A stretch of DNA of 20,546 nucleotides. It comes from Actinobacteria bacterium UBA5176 (GTDB lineage: Bacteria; Actinomycetota; UBA4738). This document shows positions 6,583 through 14,191 of this stretch, one piece after another (the stretch's first letter is position 1; each line of letters begins with the position of its first letter). The position numbers and the translations under genes were made by a program. The stretch spans positions 1 to 20,546 of the forward strand of contig DHWS01000168.1 in assembly GCA_002413305.1 (NCBI GenBank), given 5' to 3'. The notes below the pieces were generated by a model. The model was not told the origin of the DNA. It searched no databases and saw only the letters and a program-made list of their open reading frames with translations.

Positions 6583-8361
6583 TCAGCCACGCTGGCTGGG
6601 GGGAACCCGAGCCGGGGGCTCCGCGCGACGGCCGGCGTCCCCGTTGGGGGGCGGCTCGTCGGCGTACTCACGGTAGCCGTACCCGCCGTATCCGCCGTAC
6701 GTGCGATACCGGTATCCGTACCCATAGCGATACCGGTACGTGTATGCGCGGGCCCGGGTCGGATCGAAGTTGTTGAGGACGGCACCGATCAGGGGAGCAT
6801 CCACCTGCTCGAAACGCTCGCGGGCGTGCGCCACGGCGCTCCGGGTGGAATTCTCCGCATTGGCCACCAGCAGGACGGCGTCGACGAGCGGCGAAAGCGC
6901 GGCGGCGTCCGCCACCAGTAGCACCGGTGCCGTGTCGATGATGACGAAGTCCGCGACTTCGCGAAGCCCGGCGATGAGCTCACCCATGCGCTCCGAACCG
7001 AGCAGCTCAGCCGGCTTGGCGGGAACCGGACCGCTCGGCAGCACCCGGAGATTGTCGATGGTTTGGTCTCCGAGCGACTCCCACGGCTGGAGCTCGCCGG
7101 CAAGGATGTTCGACACACCCTTGTCGTTCTCCATTCCGAAGAACTGGTGGACCCGGGGTTTGCGAAGGTCGGCGGACAGCAGGATGACCCGCTTGCCGCC
7201 GTCGGCGAGCACCACCGCGAGGTTCGTCGCCGTGGTCGTCTTTCCGTCGCCGGCCAGCGGGCTGCAGACCATGACCGTCTTGATCCCGCGCTGGACCGAG
7301 GCGAACAGGATCCCGGTACGGAGGGTTCGATAGGCCTCTGCCACGGCGCTCTTGGGTTCGGTGGCCGTGACGAGGCGGGCGTCGCTTTTCTTCCGCCACC
7401 CGGGCACCTTCGGGATGACGGCCAGCACGGGCACACCAGCGTTGTCCTCCAGGTCAGCCCGGCTCCGCAGCCGGTCGTCCAGGCGTTCACGGAGCAGGGC
7501 CAGCCCGATCCCGAGCGCCAGGCCCACGAAGATCCCGAGTCCGATGTTCAGCTTCTTGTTGGGGCTGGAAGGCTGGAGCGGGTAGATCGCCGGGGCGAGG
7601 ACCTGGGGTGGCGTGATGTTCGTGTCGGAGAGGCTGAGGAGCTGCTGCTGGAACTGCCCGATCTGCTGCTGGATCACTGCGATCTTCTGGGCGTCGGCGG
7701 TGCACGCGAAGCACTGGCCCCCGGCGGCGGCCGCGGCGGCGATGTGCTTCTGAAAGGTGACGTTCGCCGAGGCGAGGGACTTGTCCAGGACCGCGATCTG
7801 GGTGTTGACGGGGACCCGCCGCGCGGCGAGGGACGCCTGGGTCAGGGTGATCTTGTAGTTCACGTACGCCAAGGCGAAGGCCTGGACCTTCGCCTGGGCG
7901 AGCTTGCGAGAAGGCTCGGTGTCGGCGAGGTTGAGGACCGTCGACCCCTGAACGAACGAGACCGTCAGGTTCTGCTTGATCTTGGGCGCCGGGACAGTCT
8001 TGGCGAGGGTGTCGGGCGAGCAAATCGTGCTGAGGTCCGCTCCGATGTGGTCGTCGGCGAGGTGGCTGAGGATCTGCGTGGCACACGCCGCAACCGGGTA
8101 CGCCGTGATCAGCGAGCGCTCCACGTCCATGTTCGGTGGGAACTTCACCCCGCCCGTCTGGTCGATGGTGGCGGTCGGGTTGGTGGCCAGCACGCTGATC
8201 GTGGACGTGTAGACGGGGGTCGTGCGGTACGTATAGATCCCAGAGGCGAGCACCCCGATCAGTGTGAGCGCGATGATCGACCACTTCCGCGACCATAGCG
8301 CGCCAAAGTACTCACGCAATCGGAACGTGTCTTCGGGGTTGGGGGATTCGATAGCAGCCAT
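6583..8361 (-). CDS. Wzc-like polysaccharide chain-length regulator fused to BY tyrosine kinase
   Basis: A 592-residue inner-membrane protein that controls exopolysaccharide polymerisation and export. The N-terminal Wzz domain has a first membrane helix (about 26-45), then an extracytoplasmic region with coiled-coil character (about 160-245) and a second helix (about 271-290). The cytosolic kinase has Walker A SPLAGDGKTTT (367-377, Lys374), Walker A' VILLSADLRKP (Asp398) and Walker B VIIDTAP (Asp476). The tail (540-566) holds 12 tyrosines, the usual autophosphorylation cluster. Fusion of both halves is typical of proteobacterial and many actinobacterial proteins, unlike the split CpsC/CpsD of Firmicutes. 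The ATG at 8361 was chosen; a TTG two codons earlier (8367) lies 9 nt after TAGACT, and neither has a clear Shine-Dalgarno. No cognate phosphatase gene is in the window. Confidence 0.95.
   Translation of the reverse strand: MAAIESPNPEDTFRLREYFGALWSRKWSIIALTLIGVLASGIYTYRTTPVYTSTISVLATNPTATIDQTGGVKFPPNMDVERSLITAYPVAACATQILSHLADDHIGADLSTICSPDTLAKTVPAPKIKQNLTVSFVQGSTVLNLADTEPSRKLAQAKVQAFALAYVNYKITLTQASLAARRVPVNTQIAVLDKSLASANVTFQKHIAAAAAAGGQCFACTADAQKIAVIQQQIGQFQQQLLSLSDTNITPPQVLAPAIYPLQPSSPNKKLNIGLGIFVGLALGIGLALLRERLDDRLRSRADLEDNAGVPVLAVIPKVPGWRKKSDARLVTATEPKSAVAEAYRTLRTGILFASVQRGIKTVMVCSPLAGDGKTTTATNLAVVLADGGKRVILLSADLRKPRVHQFFGMENDKGVSNILAGELQPWESLGDQTIDNLRVLPSGPVPAKPAELLGSERMGELIAGLREVADFVIIDTAPVLLVADAAALSPLVDAVLLVANAENSTRSAVAHARERFEQVDAPLIGAVLNNFDPTRARAYTYRYRYGYGYRYRTYGGYGGYGYREYADEPPPNGDAGRRAEPPARVPPSQRG
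6664..6744 (-). repeat. microrepeat encoding the tyrosine-rich kinase tail
   Basis: This 81-bp stretch is built from near-repeats of TACCGGTATCGC-like and GGCGGATAC-like units on the coding strand. It gives alternating Tyr-Arg and Tyr-Gly residues, 12 tyrosines in 27. Being in frame and repetitive, it could gain or lose tyrosines by slippage without breaking the gene. Confidence 0.7.
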
Positions 8362-8367
8362 AGGCAA

Positions 8368-8650
8368 CGAGCAAGGAGTCTACCACCGCCCCCCCGGGAA
8401 GCGTCCACCTTTTGAGGGAACATGGTGCGTAAGGCGTCTTCGTACCTTGCGGTCGCAACTTGCCGGTGTCGAAGCCGCTGAAGCGGTCCCGACTGCATCA
8501 CGGCTTTGACCAGTGCTCTTGTGTCAACCGCCCCATGGAGAGCCCGCCCTCCGGCACCGGTTACTGCTTTTGGCTCTATCTGCGCCTTGTGCGGTGGATT
8601 TGCCGCCGCCGCTCCTTCAGTCATATTGGAGGGCGCGCGATACCTAGTGA
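8368..8650. promoter_or_regulatory. divergent intergenic region between the Wzc-like and Kelch genes
   Basis: About 283 bp with no convincing gene. It is less GC-rich than its surroundings and must hold start signals for both divergent transcription units. Visible elements are a short perfect inverted repeat CCGCT-GA-AGCGG (8475-8486), a minus-strand TTGACA (8527-8522) without a matching -10, and GGAGGG at 8628-8633, too far from the Kelch ATG to be a normal Shine-Dalgarno. Short open frames crossing it run into the Kelch gene in other frames and look spurious. Confidence 0.5.
8377..8382 (-). promoter_or_regulatory. candidate extended -10 element (TGgTAGACT) for the Wzc-like gene
   Basis: On the minus strand TAGACT, preceded by TGG (an extended -10 pattern), lies 9 nt before the alternative TTG start and 15 nt before the ATG. 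No good -35 was seen at 16-18 bp. It is supported only by motif and position in the divergent intergenic region. Confidence 0.35.
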
Positions 8651-11254
8651 ATGAAGTCTCGCATCTTTCGACTGATGCCAGCGGCCCTCCCAGTGGCGGT
8701 CTCCGCGATGGCCATGGTCGTGACCCTGTCCGTCCTGGGAGGACCGGCCACCCACGCCTCCTCGGCCCTGCCGGTGGGATGGTCCATGGGACCGTCCCTA
8801 CCCCCCTCCGATACCGGCGCCTGGGGCACCCAGGCCGTGTACTTCCCTCCCCTTGACCAGGTGGTCCTGTTCGGCGGGTCCCCCAAAGCCAACGGGGAGT
8901 TGTGGAACAACCAGACCTGGATCTACTCCGGCGGCGCGTGGCGCCAGGGTCCCTCCGCCCCTGTAGGCTTGACCCCCCGGGGGAGCGTGGCCATGGCTTA
9001 TGACCCCGACATCGGCAAGATCCTGCTGTTCGGAGGGGCCGGGCCGGAGTGGCCCCTGCCGGCCGACACCTGGCTCTACGACGGCTCCTCATGGTCCCCC
9101 GGGCCCTCCACGCCCCCAGCCATGGCCGGGCGGACCGGGGCCGGGATGGCTTACGACGACGCCATCCACAAGATCGTGCTGTACGGCGGCTCGGGCACGG
9201 ACCCCTACAACGACACCTGGCTGTTCAACGGCTCCTCATGGTCCCCGGGCCCGGCGGCACCGGCCGGGATGGGCCCCATGGTGTTCTTCGGCATGACCTA
9301 TGACCCGGTCCTGCAGAAGGTCTTAGTGGCCGGGGGGGACGGGGGGACCGACGCGTGGTACTTCGACGGGACCTCCTGGACCCCCGCTCCTTCCACCGCC
9401 CTCGTCGGGCCCAAGGAACGCTTCACCATGGCGTATGACCCCCAGCTGGGTTCGCCCGTCTTGTTCGGCGGCCTGGGGCCCGGTTCCTCCACCCAGGCTT
9501 TCTGGTACCTGCGTAACGGTACGTGGAACCAGGTCCCGGGCTCCCCGTCCAACCCGGGATGGCCGAGCGCACGTCTGGACGGCATGCTGGTGTTCGACCC
9601 CACGCAGGACGCCCTGATGCTGATCGGGGGCATCGACGACGCGCTGGGCGGGCATGTCGCCTACACCGACTCGTGGTTCTTCCGCGAAGTGGCTCCGCAG
9701 GTCGCGTCAGTGACCGAGTCGCCCGCCGCGCCGAACCAGTCCCAGAAGATCACCATGACCCTCGGCCCAACCGCCGGCGGCTACGGCAAGCTCACCTACG
9801 CCTACGCCTGGTTCGTGAACGGGACACAGGTGCCCGGGGTCACCGGCAAGTGTCTGTCGCCCGGTCCCTACAAGCACGGCGACCAGGTCGTGGCCAAGGC
9901 CATGATCACCGATGCCCTGGGCAACACCGCGGGCTGGATGGCCTCGGCGCCCGTCACCGTGGTCAACCGGCCCCCAACGATCGGCTCCGCCAGCCTCAGT
10001 CCAGGCGCGCCGTACGTGACGAGCACCCTCACCGCGACCGGCAACACGGTGAAGGACCCCGACGGCGACACGGTGACCCTCCATTACCGGTGGAACGTCG
10101 GAGGCGCATGGCTCACCGGGAACGACTCGCCGACGCTGGCGCCCGGCACCTTCGCGGCCGGACAGAACGTCCTGGTCCAGATCACCCCGACGGATTCGTT
10201 GGGTCTGTCCGGCACCCCCGTCACCTCCTCGTCCGTCACCGCGGCGTGGAACGTCCAGTCGAACGGGACGGGCGCCCCAGGCGGCCAGGTCGGGATCAAG
10301 GGGGGCGGCTGGCAGGCTTCCGAGCGGATCGACATCAAGCTGGATTCCACGAGCGCTTCGAACATCGCCGTGATCACCGCCACCACGACTGGCGGCCTCC
10401 CGTTCACCAACGTCACCCTCCCCTCGCCCCTCACGGGCGGCGCGCACATGTTCTACGGGGTGGGAGAGACCAGCCACATCGCGGGTCCCGGTCCCCTGTC
10501 CGTGACCTCAGTGGCCTCGCTCACGCAGAAGGCGGTTGCCGCCGGCGACACCACGGTGTTCTTCGGGGTCGGGTATGTGCCGGGCTCCAACGTGGCCGTC
10601 TCGTTCCCCGGCGGCGGCGTGGTGAACAGCACCGCGGACTCCACCGGGTCGGTGAGCGTCTCGCTGGTCTCGCCCCCCGAGCCCCTCCCCGGCGGCGTGG
10701 TGAGCGGTGTGTCCTCCGGTGGGATCGGGGCCGCTTCCTACACCGTCCTGTCGAAGTTCACCGCCCCGTCCACCTCAGAGCCCCAGCAGGCGGTGCCGGT
10801 CTCGATCACGGGCTACGCTGCCAACGAGCAGGTGGCGATCAGTTTCGACGGCGGGTCGACGGTCATGACCGTGACCACCGACGCGATCGGTTCGGCCTCG
10901 CCGAACCTGACGCTGGCTACGACGTTCGGCTCGCACTCCATCACCGCCACCGGGGCGACGTCAGCGGCCAGCAAGGCTGTGAACATCAGCCTGCCGGCGT
11001 TCATCACCCTGACGCCGACATCGGGCCCTTCAGGTGCGTCGCTGGAGATCCTGTCCGGGCCCGGGTGGGCTCCCGGCGAATCCATCTCGGTCCTGTGGAA
11101 CGGTACGGTCGTCCAGACCGCCACGACGAGCGCTTGGGGCTCGATCGACACCACCTTCGCCTCGCCGTCGCACAAGCCGGGGACGATCACCATCGCCCTG
11201 AACGAGACGGTCCTGGGGTTGACACCGAGCGCCACGTTTACGGTCATGAGCTGA
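8651..11254 (+). CDS. secreted Kelch-repeat beta-propeller with C-terminal Ig-like domains
   Basis: An 867-residue exported protein. The signal peptide covers about 1-37 (hydrophobic 10-30, ending THASS). Six Kelch-like blades span about 40-345; each has a core such as MAYDPDIGKILLFGG followed by a TWLYDGSSW-type strand, consistent with a galactose-oxidase-like propeller. Two Ig/PKD-like domains follow (about 350-440 and 441-533, the second with a DPDGD loop typical of calcium or PKD sites). About four repeats of roughly 80 residues with G-x-G-W/Y-x-x-G/N-E patterns then run to the end. No copper-oxidase catalytic residues were identified, so carbohydrate or cell-surface binding is more likely than oxidation. 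There is no membrane anchor or sortase signal at the C-terminus. The GH5-like gene starts 25 nt downstream, indicating co-expression. Confidence 0.87.
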   Translation: MKSRIFRLMPAALPVAVSAMAMVVTLSVLGGPATHASSALPVGWSMGPSLPPSDTGAWGTQAVYFPPLDQVVLFGGSPKANGELWNNQTWIYSGGAWRQGPSAPVGLTPRGSVAMAYDPDIGKILLFGGAGPEWPLPADTWLYDGSSWSPGPSTPPAMAGRTGAGMAYDDAIHKIVLYGGSGTDPYNDTWLFNGSSWSPGPAAPAGMGPMVFFGMTYDPVLQKVLVAGGDGGTDAWYFDGTSWTPAPSTALVGPKERFTMAYDPQLGSPVLFGGLGPGSSTQAFWYLRNGTWNQVPGSPSNPGWPSARLDGMLVFDPTQDALMLIGGIDDALGGHVAYTDSWFFREVAPQVASVTESPAAPNQSQKITMTLGPTAGGYGKLTYAYAWFVNGTQVPGVTGKCLSPGPYKHGDQVVAKAMITDALGNTAGWMASAPVTVVNRPPTIGSASLSPGAPYVTSTLTATGNTVKDPDGDTVTLHYRWNVGGAWLTGNDSPTLAPGTFAAGQNVLVQITPTDSLGLSGTPVTSSSVTAAWNVQSNGTGAPGGQVGIKGGGWQASERIDIKLDSTSASNIAVITATTTGGLPFTNVTLPSPLTGGAHMFYGVGETSHIAGPGPLSVTSVASLTQKAVAAGDTTVFFGVGYVPGSNVAVSFPGGGVVNSTADSTGSVSVSLVSPPEPLPGGVVSGVSSGGIGAASYTVLSKFTAPSTSEPQQAVPVSITGYAANEQVAISFDGGSTVMTVTTDAIGSASPNLTLATTFGSHSITATGATSAASKAVNISLPAFITLTPTSGPSGASLEILSGPGWAPGESISVLWNGTVVQTATTSAWGSIDTTFASPSHKPGTITIALNETVLGLTPSATFTVMS
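9065..9252 (+). repeat. near-identical direct repeat in adjacent Kelch blades
   Basis: A segment of about 41 bp at 9065-9105 recurs at 9212-9252, exactly 147 bp (one 49-residue blade) downstream. The core ACGGCTCCTCATGGTCCCC is identical in both. The protein copies read DTWLYDGSSWSPGP and DTWLFNGSSWSPGP. This indicates recent duplication or gene conversion between blades. Confidence 0.8.
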
Positions 11255-11279
11255 AGAGAGAGAAGAGAGCGAGCGAGGC

Positions 11280-12569
11280 ATGCGAACAATAAGGCAGGCG
11301 AACAGCTCGGTTCCTCGGGGGGCGCGAGCCCTCCTCGCCTCGGCGGTGCTTGCCGCGCTGACCCTGGCTCCTTCCATCACGGCCGGGGCATCGGGATCGA
11401 GCGCCGCGGGCACCGCGGGCGCTCTCCACCCGAAGGCCGCCACCGGCCAGATCACCGCGCACGACGGGAAGTTCTGGCTGAACGGCCAGGTCCTCCGCAT
11501 GAAAGGGTTCGACCACACCGCCGGGATCATGCCGAGCTCCGACTATCAGCGGATGGCCGGGTGGGGCACGAACGTGATCCGCCTGTTGGTTCACTGGGCG
11601 TTCCTCGAGCCGACCCACCCCACGAAGAACCCCGATGGGACGTGGAAGCACACGTACGATTCCACCGGGTACCTGCAGACGGTTCTCACGGACGTCTCGA
11701 CAGCCTCGCAGTACGGGATCTACACGATCGTCGACAATCATCCGTGTACGCCGGACGTCGACACGGGCTGCCCGTACTTCAGTTACCCCGACTGGGAGTA
11801 CCAGGCCGCCTACAACTCGCACGGGATCACCTACACGCAGGACGACGCCGGCGTCGCCCAGGCCCAGGCCGACTACTGGACGGACTCCCTCCGCGAGCAG
11901 TTCCAGACCGACGAGGAGGTCTACCTCGCCAAACAGCTGCTGGGCAAGCCGGGGGTCCTGGGCTACGAGATCCAGAACGAACCCCAGTCCGGGAACCTCG
12001 CCCTGACCCACGACACCACCCAGCTCATGCTGGGCGTGATGCTCAACACGGCGAAGGCCGTCCGCGTGGCCGATCCGTCGCGGACGATCCTGTTCGCCAC
12101 CCGGTTCGGCTACGGCCCGGGGCTCCAGCAGGCCGATCTCTCCGGCTGGGTGAACCTGGCCGGAACCCCGGTGGGCAACACGGCCTTCGACCTGCACGAC
12201 TACTTCGGCGGCCGGTGGGGGGACGGGATCCTGGAGAACCCGGGCAACACACAGTACGGTGAGCTCACCAGCATCTTGTTCGACCACGTCGACGAGAACC
12301 AGGGACCCTACATCGGCACGACGTTCAGCCAGATCCGGTTCCTGCAGCAGGCGTTGTCCCGGTTGAAGGGCATGCCGCTCATCATCGGCGAGCTCGGGGA
12401 CAACACGATGGACCCCGGCGTGTACGTCTACTACGGGACGGTGTTGTCGGCCGTGCAGTCGACCGGGGTCTCCTGGGTGGGCTGGTACTCCGGACCCCTG
12501 GGGATCACGAACCCCGACGACTCGCTGGAGCCGTTCGCCTACCTCGTGATCAATGCCATGGGGTCCTGA
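11280..12569 (+). CDS. secreted glycoside hydrolase family 5-like (cellulase-fold) enzyme
   Basis: A 429-residue exported glycosidase. A signal peptide (hydrophobic about 16-36) is followed by a TIM-barrel with GH5-type landmarks: GTNVIRLLVHW (Arg101), IVDNHP (His154), EIQNEPQ with the acid/base Glu234, DLHDYF (His306) and IIGELGD with the nucleophile Glu371, then WVGWYS. Both catalytic glutamates are present, so it should be an active retaining endo- or exo-glycosidase; the sugar cannot be read from sequence. The length suits a single GH5 domain without a binding module; the Kelch/Ig-like protein encoded 25 nt upstream may supply binding. The ATG at 11280 follows a purine-rich leader (GAGCGAGG), giving a usable but close Shine-Dalgarno. 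In this locus it may trim or release the exported polymer, as EPS-locus glycosidases do. Confidence 0.88.
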   Translation: MRTIRQANSSVPRGARALLASAVLAALTLAPSITAGASGSSAAGTAGALHPKAATGQITAHDGKFWLNGQVLRMKGFDHTAGIMPSSDYQRMAGWGTNVIRLLVHWAFLEPTHPTKNPDGTWKHTYDSTGYLQTVLTDVSTASQYGIYTIVDNHPCTPDVDTGCPYFSYPDWEYQAAYNSHGITYTQDDAGVAQAQADYWTDSLREQFQTDEEVYLAKQLLGKPGVLGYEIQNEPQSGNLALTHDTTQLMLGVMLNTAKAVRVADPSRTILFATRFGYGPGLQQADLSGWVNLAGTPVGNTAFDLHDYFGGRWGDGILENPGNTQYGELTSILFDHVDENQGPYIGTTFSQIRFLQQALSRLKGMPLIIGELGDNTMDPGVYVYYGTVLSAVQSTGVSWVGWYSGPLGITNPDDSLEPFAYLVINAMGS

Positions 12570-12642
12570 CGCCGGGACCCTGATCCGGCCGTTCGCTCGA
12601 CCTCACCTCGGCGTTTCGTGGGAGCTTCTGCTCGCACTCCGG

Positions 12643-12648
12643 TATCCT
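12643..12648 (+). promoter_or_regulatory. candidate -10 element TATCCT upstream of the O-antigen ligase-like gene
   Basis: TATCCT sits 32 nt before the ATG at 12681, in the 111-bp gap after the GH5 gene, with AGGGA just before the start codon. No clear -35 is present. It may start a second transcription unit covering the ligase, sulfotransferase and following genes. Confidence 0.3.
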
Positions 12649-12680
12649 GGGGCTTCGATCCAGGGACGAGGGACGTGACG

Positions 12681-14174
12681 ATGGCGCGGTGGAGGCGAGA
12701 GGGCCGGGCGGGCGATGTTGCCCTGTTGCTGCCCGGGACGGTGGGGGTCGCCGGGGCCGGTCTGCTCGCTGCCGCTTCGCCCCAGATCGGTGCGGGCGTG
12801 GCCGGCCTGACGCTTCTGGGGACGCTCGGATGGCATGAGCTGTTCATCCTGCTGGCGATCGCTGCGCAGGCGAACCGTTTCCGGCTCCACGTCTCAACGC
12901 TGACCATCCAGCCGGCGCACGTCATCCTCATCCCGTTCGCCATCCGGGTGCTGCTGCTCACCCGGAGCGACGCGCGCCCGCGCTGGCGCTGGCAGGAGTG
13001 GCTCATCATCACCTTCCTGATCCTTCAGTTCGGCACCAGCTACTTCAATTCGCCGAACCGCCAAAGCAGCTTCCTGGCCGCCGGCCTGCTGACCCTCGGG
13101 GTGATCGCGTACCTCGTCACCTACACCAGCCTGTGCACCCGCGAGCGGCTGATCTTCGCCGCGAAAGCGCTCCTCGTCGCCTCGATGATCGGGTCGGCGA
13201 TCGCCGCGATGGCGGTCGTGGCCCACTACACGCTCCACACCAAGTTCTTGATGAGCACCGGCTACAAGGTCGGCACCCCGGTGAACGGGCTGGCCTACGA
13301 GCACGACATCCTGGGATCGTTCTCCGCCTCCGTCGCCCTGGTCTTCTTGATCCTGTCTCGCGAGCGGAATCCGATCTTCACCCGACGGATGTGCCTGTTC
13401 GGCTTCGTCCTGTCCGTCATCCCGATGCTCGGGAGCCTGTCTCGGGGCGCCTGGATCTCCTTCACCTTCGCGTTCCTGCTCATGTTCGTTTTCCGCCGGC
13501 GTTTCCATCAGCGGCCGATGCGGATGGGCACGGTCGCCTTCATGGTGTTCGGCCTGGCCGCGCTCGGCGTGGCCGGGTTCGTGGTCACGTCCTCTTCGTC
13601 CTCCGACATCGCCGGGAACTCGATCGTCCAGCAGGTGGGAACCCTGGTCCACCCGCAGACCAGTTCGACGGCGGTGGACCGGTTCTCCGAGTGGAGGATC
13701 GCTCTGGATCAGTTCAAGCTGTCGCCGATCTTCGGGCTGGGCACCAACTCCTACGGTCAGCGGAACCTCCCCCCGCACGTGAGTCAGAACGCCGCGGCGA
13801 CGAGCCCAACCGGGACCAAGCAGGCCTATCTGGGCAACCTCTACATCCGCACCCTCTACGACTCCGGCCTCACCGGTCTGCTTCTCCTGCTCGTCTTCAT
13901 CATCGGTGTCGTGTGGCCAGGCAGGGACCTCCGCCGGTCTGGCGGCGACCTGGCTCCGGTCGCATGGGCGTTCGTCGGTGGGTACCTGGTGCTGGCCGTC
14001 GCGTTCAACTTCACCGATGCGTCGTTCCAGGTCTGGCCCTGGCTGGTGCTGGGGGTCGCCCGAGTGGCCACGGTCCAGGCGACCAGGCAGTACTGGGAGA
14101 TCAGGGCGAAGCGCCCACCGGAGGTTCGCCGGCAGTTCGTGGCCCGTCGAAACCAGCCCGTCATCCTGACCTGA
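12681..14174 (+). CDS. O-antigen ligase/polymerase-like membrane protein (Wzy/WaaL family)
   Basis: A 497-residue polytopic membrane protein with about ten or more hydrophobic helices. Family landmarks are LSRGAWISF (253-261), a large extracytoplasmic loop (about 302-387) with RFSEWRIALDQF and SPIFGLGTNSYG (348-359), and NLYIRTLYDSGLTGL (386-400) leading into the next helix. This is the Wzy_C/WaaL pattern of enzymes that polymerise undecaprenyl-linked repeat units or transfer glycan to an acceptor. Which of the two cannot be decided; the Wzc-like protein upstream favours polymerase. The ATG at 12681 is preceded by GAGGGA with 7-nt spacing. In-frame GTGs at 12675 and 12618 are possible but less well supported. 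The sulfotransferase begins 17 nt after the stop. Confidence 0.88.
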   Translation: MARWRREGRAGDVALLLPGTVGVAGAGLLAAASPQIGAGVAGLTLLGTLGWHELFILLAIAAQANRFRLHVSTLTIQPAHVILIPFAIRVLLLTRSDARPRWRWQEWLIITFLILQFGTSYFNSPNRQSSFLAAGLLTLGVIAYLVTYTSLCTRERLIFAAKALLVASMIGSAIAAMAVVAHYTLHTKFLMSTGYKVGTPVNGLAYEHDILGSFSASVALVFLILSRERNPIFTRRMCLFGFVLSVIPMLGSLSRGAWISFTFAFLLMFVFRRRFHQRPMRMGTVAFMVFGLAALGVAGFVVTSSSSSDIAGNSIVQQVGTLVHPQTSSTAVDRFSEWRIALDQFKLSPIFGLGTNSYGQRNLPPHVSQNAAATSPTGTKQAYLGNLYIRTLYDSGLTGLLLLLVFIIGVVWPGRDLRRSGGDLAPVAWAFVGGYLVLAVAFNFTDASFQVWPWLVLGVARVATVQATRQYWEIRAKRPPEVRRQFVARRNQPVILT

Positions 14175-14191
14175 CCCGGCGAGTACACCAG

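Noticed and set aside
8522..8527. TTGACA on the minus strand as a -35 element
   Set aside because: No acceptable -10 lies 16-19 bp downstream.
8460..8856. Possible small plus-strand genes in and beyond the divergent intergenic region
   Set aside because: They run into the Kelch gene in other frames and lack a Shine-Dalgarno or a plausible protein.
8651..9690. Galactose oxidase activity for the Kelch domain
   Set aside because: The copper-ligand Tyr/His set and the Cys-Tyr cofactor residues were not identified; only the propeller fold is supported.
9523..11292. 589-residue plus-strand open frame
   Set aside because: It is a shifted frame of the Kelch/Ig-like gene with a biased Arg/His/Gly composition.
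12998..14191. N-terminal extension of the sulfotransferase by almost 400 residues
   Set aside because: The extension overlaps the O-antigen ligase-like gene in another frame and has no domain; the real start is near 14192.
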